A stretch of 64,000 bases of DNA from Pseudomonas sp. ADAK13 (lineage in GTDB: Bacteria > Pseudomonadota > Gammaproteobacteria > Pseudomonadales > Pseudomonadaceae), in assembly GCF_012935715.1 (NCBI RefSeq), contig NZ_CP052860.1:2976001-3040000 (forward strand). The letters are read 5' to 3'. Position 1 is the first letter of the stretch. Each line of letters starts with the position of its first letter. Positions 54,801-63,853 of this stretch are shown piece after piece. The notes under the pieces are model-generated. The model ran no database searches. It was not told the origin of the DNA and worked only from the letters and a program-made list of their open reading frames with translations. Position numbers and translations under genes: made by a program.

Positions 54801-57699
54801 GGGAGTAAGCTGATTTCCCTTCGTGCTGAACAAACAAATCGTGCCAAATTTTCCCTTGGAAATGTTTCTTTCCCAAACGATCAAATGGATGGACGCCGAG
54901 AGAGACAAAGTCGGATGTAAGGGCCCCAAGACTAGAGTCAGAGCTGCACTGAAGGAGTTTACTGAGGGAAACCCTGTCGCTGTTTTTCTGCGTTCCTGAG
55001 GTTATTTGCTTGGTAAACTTTTCGGCAAGCAATTCCATTTCCGACTGCTTCGTAACAAGCGACTGCATAAGCTGCCCAAATTCGAGTGGATCGATCCATT
55101 CTTCTTTCGACTTCTTAACCATTTCTCTCGCTGCATTTACTAAGACTTCACGCCGTAGATCTCGCAGATGCAGAGTCTCGATCTCTAACGCCTGATTAGC
55201 TGCATCCTGTCGGCTGTCAGAAAAAACAATACCTTTTGGTTCAGCCCCAATCGCGTGCAATAATTCGAAAAGCTCGGTAGCAACCAGTTGAGAGGTTTTA
55301 GTCACACCTGTTCTGAATGCTCGAATTGGCGAACGTGAGCGGCTGAAAATCGGGCGGTTGGAGTAATCGGTGCCACATTTCGGACAGCAGAACGGCTGGG
55401 CCATTAGAGGTCCCGTGATTTTACCGTTACGACCTTTCACTGCTGTCTCTTGCTGACGATATAAATAACCTCCAATGTGTCCGGAGGGAACATCTGGTTT
55501 AATAGACACCAGTCCTGTTTCTGGATTTAAACTTGCAGCCTCCCAGTCATCATAATCTCGATCCGAGGCCGCCCACTGCACCCTGCGAGGCCAAAATACG
55601 GCAAACTCATCAAGTGTCATTTTGTCGTAGTATTCAGAACCTACCTTCTCAGGCATATTGTCTAAGTCTGCCGCAGAAGGAAGAAGCTCTGTCTCTATAC
55701 CGTCTGCGACTTTTTGACCTCGTTGGCCGCCGATCAAAAGATCCCCACAGGCCTCACAGTACAGCAACTCAAACAATCGGCGGCCTCGCCCTCCGTCTAT
55801 TCGAGGCTTCGCGTGGGTTACGCCACGCTCCACGGTAAAGTCCTCGAACACTGGGGTAATACCGTCAAGCGTGACTGAAGCGAAAAGTCCTTCAATATTT
55901 CGGATAAACGTGTGCACGCGAAAGGCTGTAGTGGTGGGAGAAACACTCGAATCCCACGCACCTGATTCCGGGAGCGCGCGAGCCAATAGTAGTCCTCGCA
56001 ATGCCTTGTCTTCATCACCGGAATCGGGGAGGAAGATACGACTGCCCAAATCTTTCGCTGACGTAGCGCGAACGTCGCTTCCTTCACGGCAGGCTTGCGT
56101 CAATACAGCGGCAGCTAACTCGGCTAATGCTTTGACTCGGTCGGCAGCTCCACCTGAGGTACTCCCCAAAGCTCTAGCTGCGTGCTCCACAGCGGGGTTG
56201 AGCGCTTCAGCATTAGAAATTCTAGCGACGAACCCGTCTTTGCCTCTTAACGCGGCTTCGAATAAATCAACAAAGGGCTGAGCTTTGATCAACCCTCCAG
56301 AAAACTCCGGTAAGTGTGGAGTACCCACGACAATACAGTCTCGCCAGAACTCAGGATCAATGGCACCCGGATCATTTGCGTTTTGGCTCGTACCATATGG
56401 AGCGAATAGATCGCGCAGATAAACAAGCGACTGTGCTCCAAGACTCCCGTCTATTGGCATAGACGCGGAGGAGGCGAGTAAGCGCAATTTGTATCGATGA
56501 GCTGGTTGGTCAAGTCCCAATCGTTGAATAAGCGTCTTAACTAAAAATGCTGTCTCGGTACCTGCTGAGCCGCGAATTAAGTGCAATTCATCGAATACAA
56601 GATAAAAGTAAGAGTCATCATTACTCAACAGCCAGTCTCGCGTCTTAGTGAAAACAGATTCCTCTACTTCTCGCGAGAGCATTGTGCCAAGCATGGAGGC
56701 GTTCGTAACCAGAATATCTGGTGGATCTGCCTGCATGTCCCAACGCGAAAGCATTTCACCACCGTCCACGGAAGGGAAGATGTAACGAGTCTTATCTGAA
56801 GCCTTTTTCCCCTCTTCGTTAGTTAACTCTGCCTGGCAGTCAAAGGCGAGCGCAGCATCCTGATCACGCTTGAAACCCTGCATAGCATCTCGCAGCCGCG
56901 TAATGCGCCGGGTGCGACGCTGTTTCTCCTCTTTATTGTCGGCAATGCGCGGATGACACTCAAAGCCGGTAACAGGCGTGGAGCTGGTGTACTGGCCGAA
57001 GTAAAGTCGATTGCCTTTGAAGCGCTCTTGCATCACCTCTCTTGCATCGTCAGAGTCTAGTGTTTTTCGGAGGCGTTGCATTTGGTCCTCTACCAAGGCG
57101 TTCATCGGGTAGATCACCAAAGCTCTGACCGCACTTGGACGATTTTCACCATGTCTCCGGGCGGACCACTGCCCTTTATCTTCCAGCCACCAATTTTTCT
57201 TTAGATACTCGCTGTCAGGGGCAGCCCAAGACACTGCCTCATTAGTAATTGCAGCTAGTACCGGCAACATGAAGCTTTCTGTTTTTCCGCTGCCGGTACG
57301 AGATGTTACGATACCGGGCTTGCCCGGCAGCAATCCGCGCCTTAGCATTTCGACCTGATGGTCGTAAGGTGCAAATAAGGATTTTCGTCTAATCTCGCCC
57401 TCGCAACGCGCACCTTGGAATAGCCCGGAAAGCGCTAGCTCGACGAAGGCTCGCCTGCCGTCTTTACTGATCGGCGCGAGCGGACCATCATCCAACTGTG
57501 CAAGCTGCTCAAGATTCTTTGAGTGCGACTGATAGCGCAGTACCGGCTCGATAAATGGATCGGTAGCCAACACGTCGACCGTCATCAGAAGCTTCCGACG
57601 CGCCTCCGCTGCCGCTTTATTAGAAATGCGGAAACTTGTCTCAACATAGTTGATGACAAAATCTTGGATTCGACGGAAACCACCAATTGGGTCTAACAC
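51832..57699 (-). CDS. druE: Large DEAD/DEAH-type helicase with C-terminal DUF1998/MZB domain (DruE)
   Basis: A 1955-residue superfamily 2 helicase: Walker A TGSGKT at 135-140, Walker B DELH at 370-373, an unusually long insert between lobes, and motif VI QRVGRAGRRGQ near 1237. Cysteine pairs occur near 644 (CEACG), 770 (CPKCG), 1111-1133 (CSNC...CTRCG) and 1512-1535 (CKDCG...CDDC). Residues about 1807-1840 match the DUF1998/MZB pattern (CHTSCYRCIQRFGNRRYHG, then LDWRL). Length and domain order match DruE, the hallmark of Druantia defence. It begins 12 bases after druG and ends the operon. Confidence 0.85.
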   Translation of the reverse strand: MLDPIGGFRRIQDFVINYVETSFRISNKAAAEARRKLLMTVDVLATDPFIEPVLRYQSHSKNLEQLAQLDDGPLAPISKDGRRAFVELALSGLFQGARCEGEIRRKSLFAPYDHQVEMLRRGLLPGKPGIVTSRTGSGKTESFMLPVLAAITNEAVSWAAPDSEYLKKNWWLEDKGQWSARRHGENRPSAVRALVIYPMNALVEDQMQRLRKTLDSDDAREVMQERFKGNRLYFGQYTSSTPVTGFECHPRIADNKEEKQRRTRRITRLRDAMQGFKRDQDAALAFDCQAELTNEEGKKASDKTRYIFPSVDGGEMLSRWDMQADPPDILVTNASMLGTMLSREVEESVFTKTRDWLLSNDDSYFYLVFDELHLIRGSAGTETAFLVKTLIQRLGLDQPAHRYKLRLLASSASMPIDGSLGAQSLVYLRDLFAPYGTSQNANDPGAIDPEFWRDCIVVGTPHLPEFSGGLIKAQPFVDLFEAALRGKDGFVARISNAEALNPAVEHAARALGSTSGGAADRVKALAELAAAVLTQACREGSDVRATSAKDLGSRIFLPDSGDEDKALRGLLLARALPESGAWDSSVSPTTTAFRVHTFIRNIEGLFASVTLDGITPVFEDFTVERGVTHAKPRIDGGRGRRLFELLYCEACGDLLIGGQRGQKVADGIETELLPSAADLDNMPEKVGSEYYDKMTLDEFAVFWPRRVQWAASDRDYDDWEAASLNPETGLVSIKPDVPSGHIGGYLYRQQETAVKGRNGKITGPLMAQPFCCPKCGTDYSNRPIFSRSRSPIRAFRTGVTKTSQLVATELFELLHAIGAEPKGIVFSDSRQDAANQALEIETLHLRDLRREVLVNAAREMVKKSKEEWIDPLEFGQLMQSLVTKQSEMELLAEKFTKQITSGTQKNSDRVSLSKLLQCSSDSSLGALTSDFVSLGVHPFDRLGKKHFQGKIWHDLFVQHEGKSAYSHKLNDVQKADLNADILKGQYELIDDVIFANTFFALEETGLAYPSIMDGNDEKADRLDAWLRVFAGAYRVLDNKFVKGDDVVEWLSGTDIKNKRVHRFAQVVFPGGSIDGLSSILNEFSNLGYPSGIIHVGKLFLKIAKEDDPYWRCSNCERVHLHRGPGRCTRCGEGLAEQATGQAGELWRNNFLGRRIVRGQQEKVARFRLRVEELTGQTDDFSDRLRKFKGIFVDGESEIQKRAQEIDMLSVTTTMEVGIDIGALQSVYQANMPPQRFNYQQRVGRAGRRGQAFSLVITFCRGRSHDAYYFAHPRAITGDAPPPPFLATGHDPIPLRLVRKNWLRAAFKYLRNECAKAGDLYPGDLVMPPDVHGEYISTQDYFHNTAANWPRRLHNALTTTITERNSFITTASFDPEQQNRLKNKSDVNILIKEIDDLKAYAPNSEMGLARFLAEWGLLPMYGMPTRVRNLYLGLRSIKVGATEDYEWSTMDRDLDLAVFEYAPGAVLVKDKQKHRVVGFTGSLSTPQGFKKNDLSIRALSRWYETETWVAICKDCGSATRRDLIPQASLRCDDCQAEILPEELKRYVTPSGFRTDFNPKDGEEDVGRMSVRSMATLVSPGDRLEHGNITVMHGAGITIMQMNDGVANIDGDGEGFLVQEASDLRVTIPSGSTKPPKIDGELQAYEAGWLGNARGTSGGLARWGNIGNPLPRFGLISCKQTESVQLELGRFDFRLDLAHVARRGKYDRLSIRAAAISATQILVQKAALELDVSADEFEALEPRVRSGKPLLQIADTLINGSGLCRRLGETVPGGSRPKILDILHDALEKHDQWPLLDFLSMSADGDHSAQCHTSCYRCIQRFGNRRYHGLLDWRLGLSYLRSMVTPDYSCGLDARDAAYPEILGWRERAEWLAENIAQMRPGVLTPGKLSHSGLPFLLERKGSGETRYVIVHPLWSLETSALSDLLGNDWSPELRFVDTFNLERRPLKAMASWMKAR

Positions 57700-57711
57700 A
57701 GACTCATCTCC

Positions 57712-59805
57712 TTATGACTTTGATTTCATGCGCCCAGACTGGCCAGACTGATTAATGAAAAATTCGGCAAGAGCTAATGGAATTTGTTCGTATTGATTTC
57801 CTGGGTTCAAACGGATCCACTCCGTTGCCGCTCGGGCTAGTCGCAATGAACTTGCCAGTGTGAGCTGGTTTGCAAACCGCGCAACCGTCACCATCGCTGG
57901 AGAGACATCCCCGCTACGCGCTCCCGGATCAAGCTGTCGAATATTGCTGGGTGCGAAAACAACCAGCGCCAAGGCCGCCCCCGAAGGAGTAATCGCCCCA
58001 CTGACGTCGATCCAGGGCGCTTGGCTCCGAATTGCCTGAGCCTCTTCACATTCATCGTCTTCAACCGTTGTGCAAACAAGAAAGCGCCTTGGCAATTCAC
58101 CCCGACGGCAGCGGTCCGAGAGCGCCGGTAGCCAGAAACGGGCACCAGATCGCTCAGCATGTTCGATAATGGCAAGTACAGTTGTAGGTGACTGTCCGCA
58201 GGTGAGTTCTAGTCCATGAGTTAGGCTTGTCGGGAGCTGTGTGCCTGCTCGAAGCCAAAGATCTTCAAAGGTAATTACAGTTGGGTCGGCCTCCAGGCGC
58301 ATCGATCGTCCGGAAGACAGTAACGTCTCGGCAGTAAGAAGAAAATCCTGCGCTTCCAGTCCATGAATTACCGGCACTTCACCGGCCAGCATCAATGCAA
58401 GAAACTGGGACATTCGCTCTTTACCTACAGGCGTAAGTAGCATGCAGCTCGTGATGGCTTGTTGCATGTCCCCGACGCTGAGGATCGGAACGGTCTGCGG
58501 CGGATTGAAGCGCAGCACAGACTCAAGCTTGACACTCTTCGGCACCTGGATAGAGGCAGCCTGCTCTTGGAGCGTAGTAATCTCCAGGACTGCTTTAGAC
58601 TCAAGCAATCGAAGGTCCGACAGGGTAGTTTGGCTGTCCTCTATTTGGGTGCTTAGTGTTCTCAGTTCTCCGAGTGTCGTCTCGCGTTGTGCCGCAAGGA
58701 TGTCCAAGCCTTGCTGCAGGTTACCGCGCTGCATCTCGAGTTCGCCCTCCATTTCCGCTTGGCGAGCGGCAATCCCGTCGCTCATTGCCAGCAAATTGGA
58801 AGTCATATCTTGATTGAGTTGAAGACTCAGTGCGTCGCGCTGCTCAGCCTCAAGCAACTTCAACTCAGAATCAACTGCCAACAAACGCTGTTCGCGTAGT
58901 GCGTTAATCTCCCTCTCTAGCTTAATCGAGAGGGAGGCAAAGATGGATCCTCGCTCCTGCTCGGCGATCAATTGAGTTTCGCTTTCAAGACGAGAGCGCA
59001 ACCGTGGATCAGCCAAAAGCGCTTCAGTCAGTTCCCCAAGTAGTTCTTTGTCAGCCAATAAGCGCTTAGCTAGCTCACCTGATCTCGCGTTTTGTTGGGC
59101 TGCAAGGCGATCTACCAGACCGGTCCCTACTTGGCCGGTTGCCTCGTCAGCATGGCGCTTCAACCAATCTATGACTGTGTCAGCACGTGAGTCGTGCACA
59201 GCTGCCATAGCGCGCACAATTCGCTTAATGTAATCCTCGTCAGATGCCCAATCTAATTCCTCAAGGCATTCTCCGCCTCTTTTTAGCTCGTAGAGTCCAA
59301 CATCAGCACCATCTGACGGCACGCTATGCAAATACTCGGGTTCGTAGGCATAGACATTGAAACTGCCGCCAGTCGCCATACGGTACCGATTGTCTGATGA
59401 GCGCATGAGGCCGAGCATGAGGATGCGATCTCCGGCATAGCGAATCACCCAATTGCCGCTATGACTTGGTCCATCTAAGCCATCCACAGTCAAACGACTA
59501 CGCAGTACTTCAAGACTGCCGATATCCTGGAGGTCAAAAAAGGGTATCAGGTGGCGGTAGGTCGAAGCCTTCCATTTCCCACGTGGCTCTCTTTGAGCTA
59601 CCTGAAAGATAATCCAATCATTTATATGGTGTTCTGAGATGTTCTTTAAGCGAACTTCCACCTCGCCCATTTTTGGAAAAAGCTTTTGTGGATTATCGAG
59701 AAGCGACCATCCTTCTTCTGACCTAATGGCAACCACTTTCACTGCCATATTGACATCATGTCGTTTTACGCATTGCCCGATATACCACGCCAAGTTTGCC
59801 GCCAT
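57712..59805 (-). CDS. druG: Coiled-coil protein of the Druantia type II set (DruG)
   Basis: A 697-residue protein without a recognised enzymatic domain. Residues about 1-190 look like a mixed alpha/beta domain, residues about 230-430 form a long heptad-rich coiled coil (for example KLEREINALREQRLLAVDSE), and residues about 430-690 form a second folded domain resembling an ATPase-like layout without a clear P-loop. It sits between druF (24 bases upstream) and druE (12 bases downstream), so the three are one operon. The name rests on position and size. Confidence 0.72.
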   Translation of the reverse strand: MAANLAWYIGQCVKRHDVNMAVKVVAIRSEEGWSLLDNPQKLFPKMGEVEVRLKNISEHHINDWIIFQVAQREPRGKWKASTYRHLIPFFDLQDIGSLEVLRSRLTVDGLDGPSHSGNWVIRYAGDRILMLGLMRSSDNRYRMATGGSFNVYAYEPEYLHSVPSDGADVGLYELKRGGECLEELDWASDEDYIKRIVRAMAAVHDSRADTVIDWLKRHADEATGQVGTGLVDRLAAQQNARSGELAKRLLADKELLGELTEALLADPRLRSRLESETQLIAEQERGSIFASLSIKLEREINALREQRLLAVDSELKLLEAEQRDALSLQLNQDMTSNLLAMSDGIAARQAEMEGELEMQRGNLQQGLDILAAQRETTLGELRTLSTQIEDSQTTLSDLRLLESKAVLEITTLQEQAASIQVPKSVKLESVLRFNPPQTVPILSVGDMQQAITSCMLLTPVGKERMSQFLALMLAGEVPVIHGLEAQDFLLTAETLLSSGRSMRLEADPTVITFEDLWLRAGTQLPTSLTHGLELTCGQSPTTVLAIIEHAERSGARFWLPALSDRCRRGELPRRFLVCTTVEDDECEEAQAIRSQAPWIDVSGAITPSGAALALVVFAPSNIRQLDPGARSGDVSPAMVTVARFANQLTLASSLRLARAATEWIRLNPGNQYEQIPLALAEFFINQSGQSGRMKSKS

Positions 59806-59829
59806 GGTGAACCTGATTCCAAATAAATA

Positions 59830-62370
59830 CTAAATTGAGGTTGAACCGTTACGCCACTGTAGACGCAAACGACCTGAGGAGCGACGAGTGACGCCAATAA
59901 GGCTCAGCTTAGCCTGCTGCGGGCCATGGAATGAACCGCCAATGCAACCGGGAAGTAGCCTATCTAGCCAGCACACCATCTCGCGATTCGCGGGATATAT
60001 ATATTCCCAGCTAGAAGGCCCCCCATTGCGTAGCATTCGCCGGCGCGTTTCTGCAGCTAGTGCGTCGGGAAGTCCGCCCTCGCGCGTTGTAAGGACGATT
60101 AGGTCTTGTTCGGGACTCCATTTAAACAATGGCTTTCGGGCCAGAGCATAGGCCGAGACGATGGCTGCTGTATGCGAGAAATAGTGACGTATGAGCCCAT
60201 TATGTTCGACGCTGTATACATCGTGGTCACGCTTGCCGGTATGAGTCAGGCGCACTAGACGAACGCTCTCTTGAGTTTCGTCAATAGATACAAAACGACC
60301 TTTCGTCCAAGACCAGGCTCTAGTCTGTTCGTAGTGCAGGGCCTGATGCGGTGTTTCCACAAACGCTAGCGGTTTCTCAGATGGCGATAAAGATTCGCTA
60401 TCGAAGCGCCATCCAAGACGCTTGGCAATGGCTTGACCTTGAACGTTCTGCGCACCGAATAGAGGCACGGCCCAATCTGTAACGCCTAAACGTCGGAAGG
60501 GAATCCCGCCCAGTCCTTCAGCAGCTAGCTTGAAGTCGTCAACCATTCGCGTGCAAAGTGCACCTTCCACCAGCACTAAAGTCCTCCCATCGAGATGAAC
60601 CTCGATGATCACTGGTTCCCTTAATGTCCAAACTCGTCCTTTCCAGCCGCTACGTAGACGCGGCTCAACAATGCCCGCATCTCTGAGGCTACGCAAAAGC
60701 AGCCAAGGACTCATAACATCGTCGGCACATCTGAGGAGCGCAATAATCTGCGCCTCCTCCCATCCGCTTTGTCCGCTTGCGTAGACCGCCTCAAGAAGAT
60801 CTACACAGGCGGGCTCACCCAACTCCCAGCCCAATATGTCCTGAGTACTAACATCGACAGGAAGGCTCTGCTCCGAAATCCAGTCCTTTAATGGCGATAA
60901 TTTGTAGCGTGCGCCGTCGAGCATCGGGTGAACAAAAGCATTGCGGACGAATTGCAGGCGAATATTCCATGGGGCTTGTTCTTCACCGCGAAGCTTTACA
61001 GGATGAATGAAGAAGGCGCCATCAATTGATTTAGGGGCTCTGAGCTGCCCCTTCTCAATTTTCAGCAAACAGCCCGATCCTCGTGGCAATGCATCCCGTA
61101 TTACATAGTCACAGGTATCGGAATCGAGACTTGGGAAGAAACGAGGACGGCCCAGCCATATACCACCGCTACGAATGCCGCCAGACAGACACGGTCGTAC
61201 GATCAACTCCTTCTTGGAAGGAAACAGGTTTGCTTGTTTAAGCGCATCCTTGAGCACTTCAAAAGACAGAGGATTAGTTGTGACCGCCCAATCACCACTA
61301 GTTGCAAGGGGCCCCAGTCGATCACCTATTTTTCGTTTATGCCTATCAGCAATAGCGATATGCAACCCGAACGCTGAATCGCGTGCCTCGGGCTCTGCTC
61401 GCCAACGGCCCGCACCGATCAAGCGGAAGAACACTATCCCCAATGAGCCGGCTGTCGACAAGTTCTCGCTATTTTCAGCGCCGACTGCAACCAGCGCACT
61501 ATTTAGAGTAGTGAAAGGCGCAACCTCGCTGTGCTCATCACGATAGGCAAAAAAAAGCGCGCACTTATCTGCGTCAAAAAGCATCTCGATCGTGACAGTA
61601 CTGCGTGCCGGACGACCAATAAGGGTGGAAGCACGCTCCAGGAGTCGCCAGAAGCGAAGGTCGCCCAAGGCGCGGCGTTGCAAATAGTAAGCGCCACGAA
61701 ACTCTTCAAACGCGTTGCGAAGCCCCCAAGAGGCACGATCATCCACCAGTTCTCTCGGAAACGCTGCGATGCTGATGTGCAGATCTCTATTTGCTCCTGG
61801 ATGACCCTGACAGAAGTTGGTTACAAGCTTCAGATCTGCCTTGCTCGGAAAGGACAGGCGACGTGTATAACCTATATGTGTCCAATTGCCGGGGTCTGGC
61901 AAGACTAGGCGGCGAAACGGTTCGCCTGCTTGAATGCGCTTGTCCAGCCATCGCTCCAAACCCTCCCACATCAGAGCAATGCCTCGCAGGTTGTAGACAG
62001 TAGTATTAACCCCAAGCCATTTCACAAGCTTATGACGATATTCACCGCTCTGCGGTGCATTCCCCTCTAGCAGATTGTCGATCAGCAACGTGAATGCCAG
62101 GTAGGAAAAGCAGTTGGGCACATTGTTATTTTCAAACCGCTGAGCACCGTCGCGAAGCGAATCCATCAATAGAGGATCACGCGACAGCATTTTGCGGAAG
62201 AGCTCTTCAACCGTTGCTTCGTTGCCGCGCTCGGCACCGCAAGCGAGGGTCAACGTGCTCGAGGTGACTTCAAAGGCCCGGATTGGGCTAGCATCGCCAT
62301 TTGGGCCAATCGCCAGAAAATAATCGACGAGACGCTTCTCCCAAGCGTCAAAAGTACCTGGCAAATCCAC
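59830..62370 (-). CDS. druF: Large protein of the Druantia type II set (DruF)
   Basis: An 846-residue protein that I cannot assign to a known fold. It has no membrane segments and no nucleotide-binding motif. It begins at GTG (62370) with AAGGA nine bases upstream; an overlapping ATG lies in another frame. Position directly downstream of the cytosine methyltransferase and upstream of DruG and DruE matches the type II Druantia order. A 262-base gap with its own inverted repeats separates it from druM. Confidence 0.7.
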   Translation of the reverse strand: MDLPGTFDAWEKRLVDYFLAIGPNGDASPIRAFEVTSSTLTLACGAERGNEATVEELFRKMLSRDPLLMDSLRDGAQRFENNNVPNCFSYLAFTLLIDNLLEGNAPQSGEYRHKLVKWLGVNTTVYNLRGIALMWEGLERWLDKRIQAGEPFRRLVLPDPGNWTHIGYTRRLSFPSKADLKLVTNFCQGHPGANRDLHISIAAFPRELVDDRASWGLRNAFEEFRGAYYLQRRALGDLRFWRLLERASTLIGRPARSTVTIEMLFDADKCALFFAYRDEHSEVAPFTTLNSALVAVGAENSENLSTAGSLGIVFFRLIGAGRWRAEPEARDSAFGLHIAIADRHKRKIGDRLGPLATSGDWAVTTNPLSFEVLKDALKQANLFPSKKELIVRPCLSGGIRSGGIWLGRPRFFPSLDSDTCDYVIRDALPRGSGCLLKIEKGQLRAPKSIDGAFFIHPVKLRGEEQAPWNIRLQFVRNAFVHPMLDGARYKLSPLKDWISEQSLPVDVSTQDILGWELGEPACVDLLEAVYASGQSGWEEAQIIALLRCADDVMSPWLLLRSLRDAGIVEPRLRSGWKGRVWTLREPVIIEVHLDGRTLVLVEGALCTRMVDDFKLAAEGLGGIPFRRLGVTDWAVPLFGAQNVQGQAIAKRLGWRFDSESLSPSEKPLAFVETPHQALHYEQTRAWSWTKGRFVSIDETQESVRLVRLTHTGKRDHDVYSVEHNGLIRHYFSHTAAIVSAYALARKPLFKWSPEQDLIVLTTREGGLPDALAAETRRRMLRNGGPSSWEYIYPANREMVCWLDRLLPGCIGGSFHGPQQAKLSLIGVTRRSSGRLRLQWRNGSTSI

Positions 62371-62632
62371 TTGATTTCATCCTTGTCGAAATGTAAAACC
62401 CAGCTGAATTGAGAACAGCATTTCCATAGGTCTGCCAGATTTTTTGTAACACGAATTTCTACGACGTTCGATTGCTGTCATCGGAACATATTAGGACAGT
62501 ACAAACTGTACGCCATCTGCCACGATTTAAAAACGCCGTCTACTCATTTTTGAGCATAAGTAACTGAATGTTGCGGCAAGAGGGTCTTGCCGGATTTGTA
62601 ACCCCCTTATTTCAGAGATCCCATTGAATCAG
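62371..62632. promoter_or_regulatory. druM-druF intergenic region
   Basis: After the druM stop, CGGCAAGA and TCTTGCCG form a tight hairpin with a three-base loop (62574-62592). Nearer druF is the inverted repeat GTACAAACTGTAC (62499-62511). The first may end or attenuate the druM transcript, and the second may be an operator for a separate druFGE promoter. Confidence 0.45.
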
Positions 62633-63853
62633 TCAGGCGAATGCGGCCGCCTGCTTTGCGGCTCCTTCAAAATCGCGCACAATGTCTTCCCGAGCAGCCA
62701 GAATTAGAGGCTCAAGCAGTCGCTCAGCGAGAAATCGCACAGGGGGGACAGCGACACCATCCCCTATAACTTTAAAAGCATGTTGATAAGCTTCAGGCAA
62801 TACGTAGGTATCTTCTAGTCCCATCAACGCTGCGGCCTCCTGAATTGAAAGCAGGCGAGTTCTAACTTGACCATTTCCTGCCACAATTATCCTTGAACGT
62901 GAGCCACCACCTCTCGGCGTTCTTAGGCAACCCAAGACGTCAGAGAAAGTTATCTCCGCGCGCTGCTTATTGATGTCCCCCTCTCTTCGCATTCGATAAT
63001 AAAGGCTACCAACGCTGACATTTTTAGCAGCCATAGCTTTCTCAAGACGTGCTACATGAATGGGAGTCATCCTACTTATTATTTTTGTGGTTTCCTCAGG
63101 TGTATGCCAATCAATTCCTTCAAGTTTAACAATGCTCTGTAGAGCATTTTTCTTTAGAGTTGGAACTAATCCCAAATCCCACCAAACCCAGTCTGCATGT
63201 ATCTGCGGAGATAATGATCTGTATGCACGCATCAAAGTCGGCGTATGCCAAGACTCCGTTGCCATTTCACGATAAAGGTGGCGCGGAGTGTCAATGTTAC
63301 GTAGCACAGCAATAATGAACACCCGAGGGCGAGATTGGGGCAAAAAGTGTCTGGTATCAATAACTACGGCGCCGTAGCGGTATCCAATTTCACCAAGGCG
63401 TGAGCAAATCGCGGAAAAGTCACGCCCACCCTCAAGAGACAGCAAGCCTACGACATTTTCTAATACTAATAGTCGGGGTTGACGTGACTCTTGGCGGAGC
63501 CCATCAATCAACTCAAGAAAGGGCCATAAGGCACCAGATCTTGTAACTCCCTCGCTACCAGTATTTCCAATGCCTAAACCATTTCCAGCTACAGATAAAT
63601 CCTGACAAGGAAATGATGCCCAAGCTAAGTCGACGTGGACTTTCAAGTCCTCAATTTTAACTTCGTGAATATCACGGTTATCAAAATGACTATCTCCCCA
63701 GTTTTTTTTATATGTTGTAGCTTTGATCCGATCCATGTCGTTGGCAAACATGCACTCCCACTCGTCACCAAGACCCGATCGAGCCATTCCTCCGCCTGCG
63801 AAAAATTCAAAGAAACTATATTTTTCGCTTGTTTTGTCACTGGTATCTAACAT
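62633..63853 (-). CDS. druM: DNA cytosine-C5 methyltransferase of the Druantia type II set (DruM)
   Basis: A 406-residue C5-cytosine methyltransferase that uses S-adenosylmethionine. Motif I is FFEFFAGGGM (14-23), motif IV SFPCQ with catalytic Cys83, motif VI ENV (132-134), motif VIII QSRPR (173-177), the target-recognition region about 190-305, motif IX near 302-315 and motif X GDGVAVPPVRF (364-374). It probably marks host DNA so that the druFGE proteins spare it, although this has not been shown for all members. The ATG at 63853 is preceded by a weak GAG. It is the first gene of the set. Confidence 0.9.
   Translation of the reverse strand: MLDTSDKTSEKYSFFEFFAGGGMARSGLGDEWECMFANDMDRIKATTYKKNWGDSHFDNRDIHEVKIEDLKVHVDLAWASFPCQDLSVAGNGLGIGNTGSEGVTRSGALWPFLELIDGLRQESRQPRLLVLENVVGLLSLEGGRDFSAICSRLGEIGYRYGAVVIDTRHFLPQSRPRVFIIAVLRNIDTPRHLYREMATESWHTPTLMRAYRSLSPQIHADWVWWDLGLVPTLKKNALQSIVKLEGIDWHTPEETTKIISRMTPIHVARLEKAMAAKNVSVGSLYYRMRREGDINKQRAEITFSDVLGCLRTPRGGGSRSRIIVAGNGQVRTRLLSIQEAAALMGLEDTYVLPEAYQHAFKVIGDGVAVPPVRFLAERLLEPLILAAREDIVRDFEGAAKQAAAFA

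Noticed and set aside
51832..63853. DISARM class 2 system
   Set aside because: DISARM has separate DrmA helicase, DrmB DUF1998 and usually DrmC phospholipase D genes; here the helicase and DUF1998 are in one 1955-residue protein and no phospholipase D gene is present.
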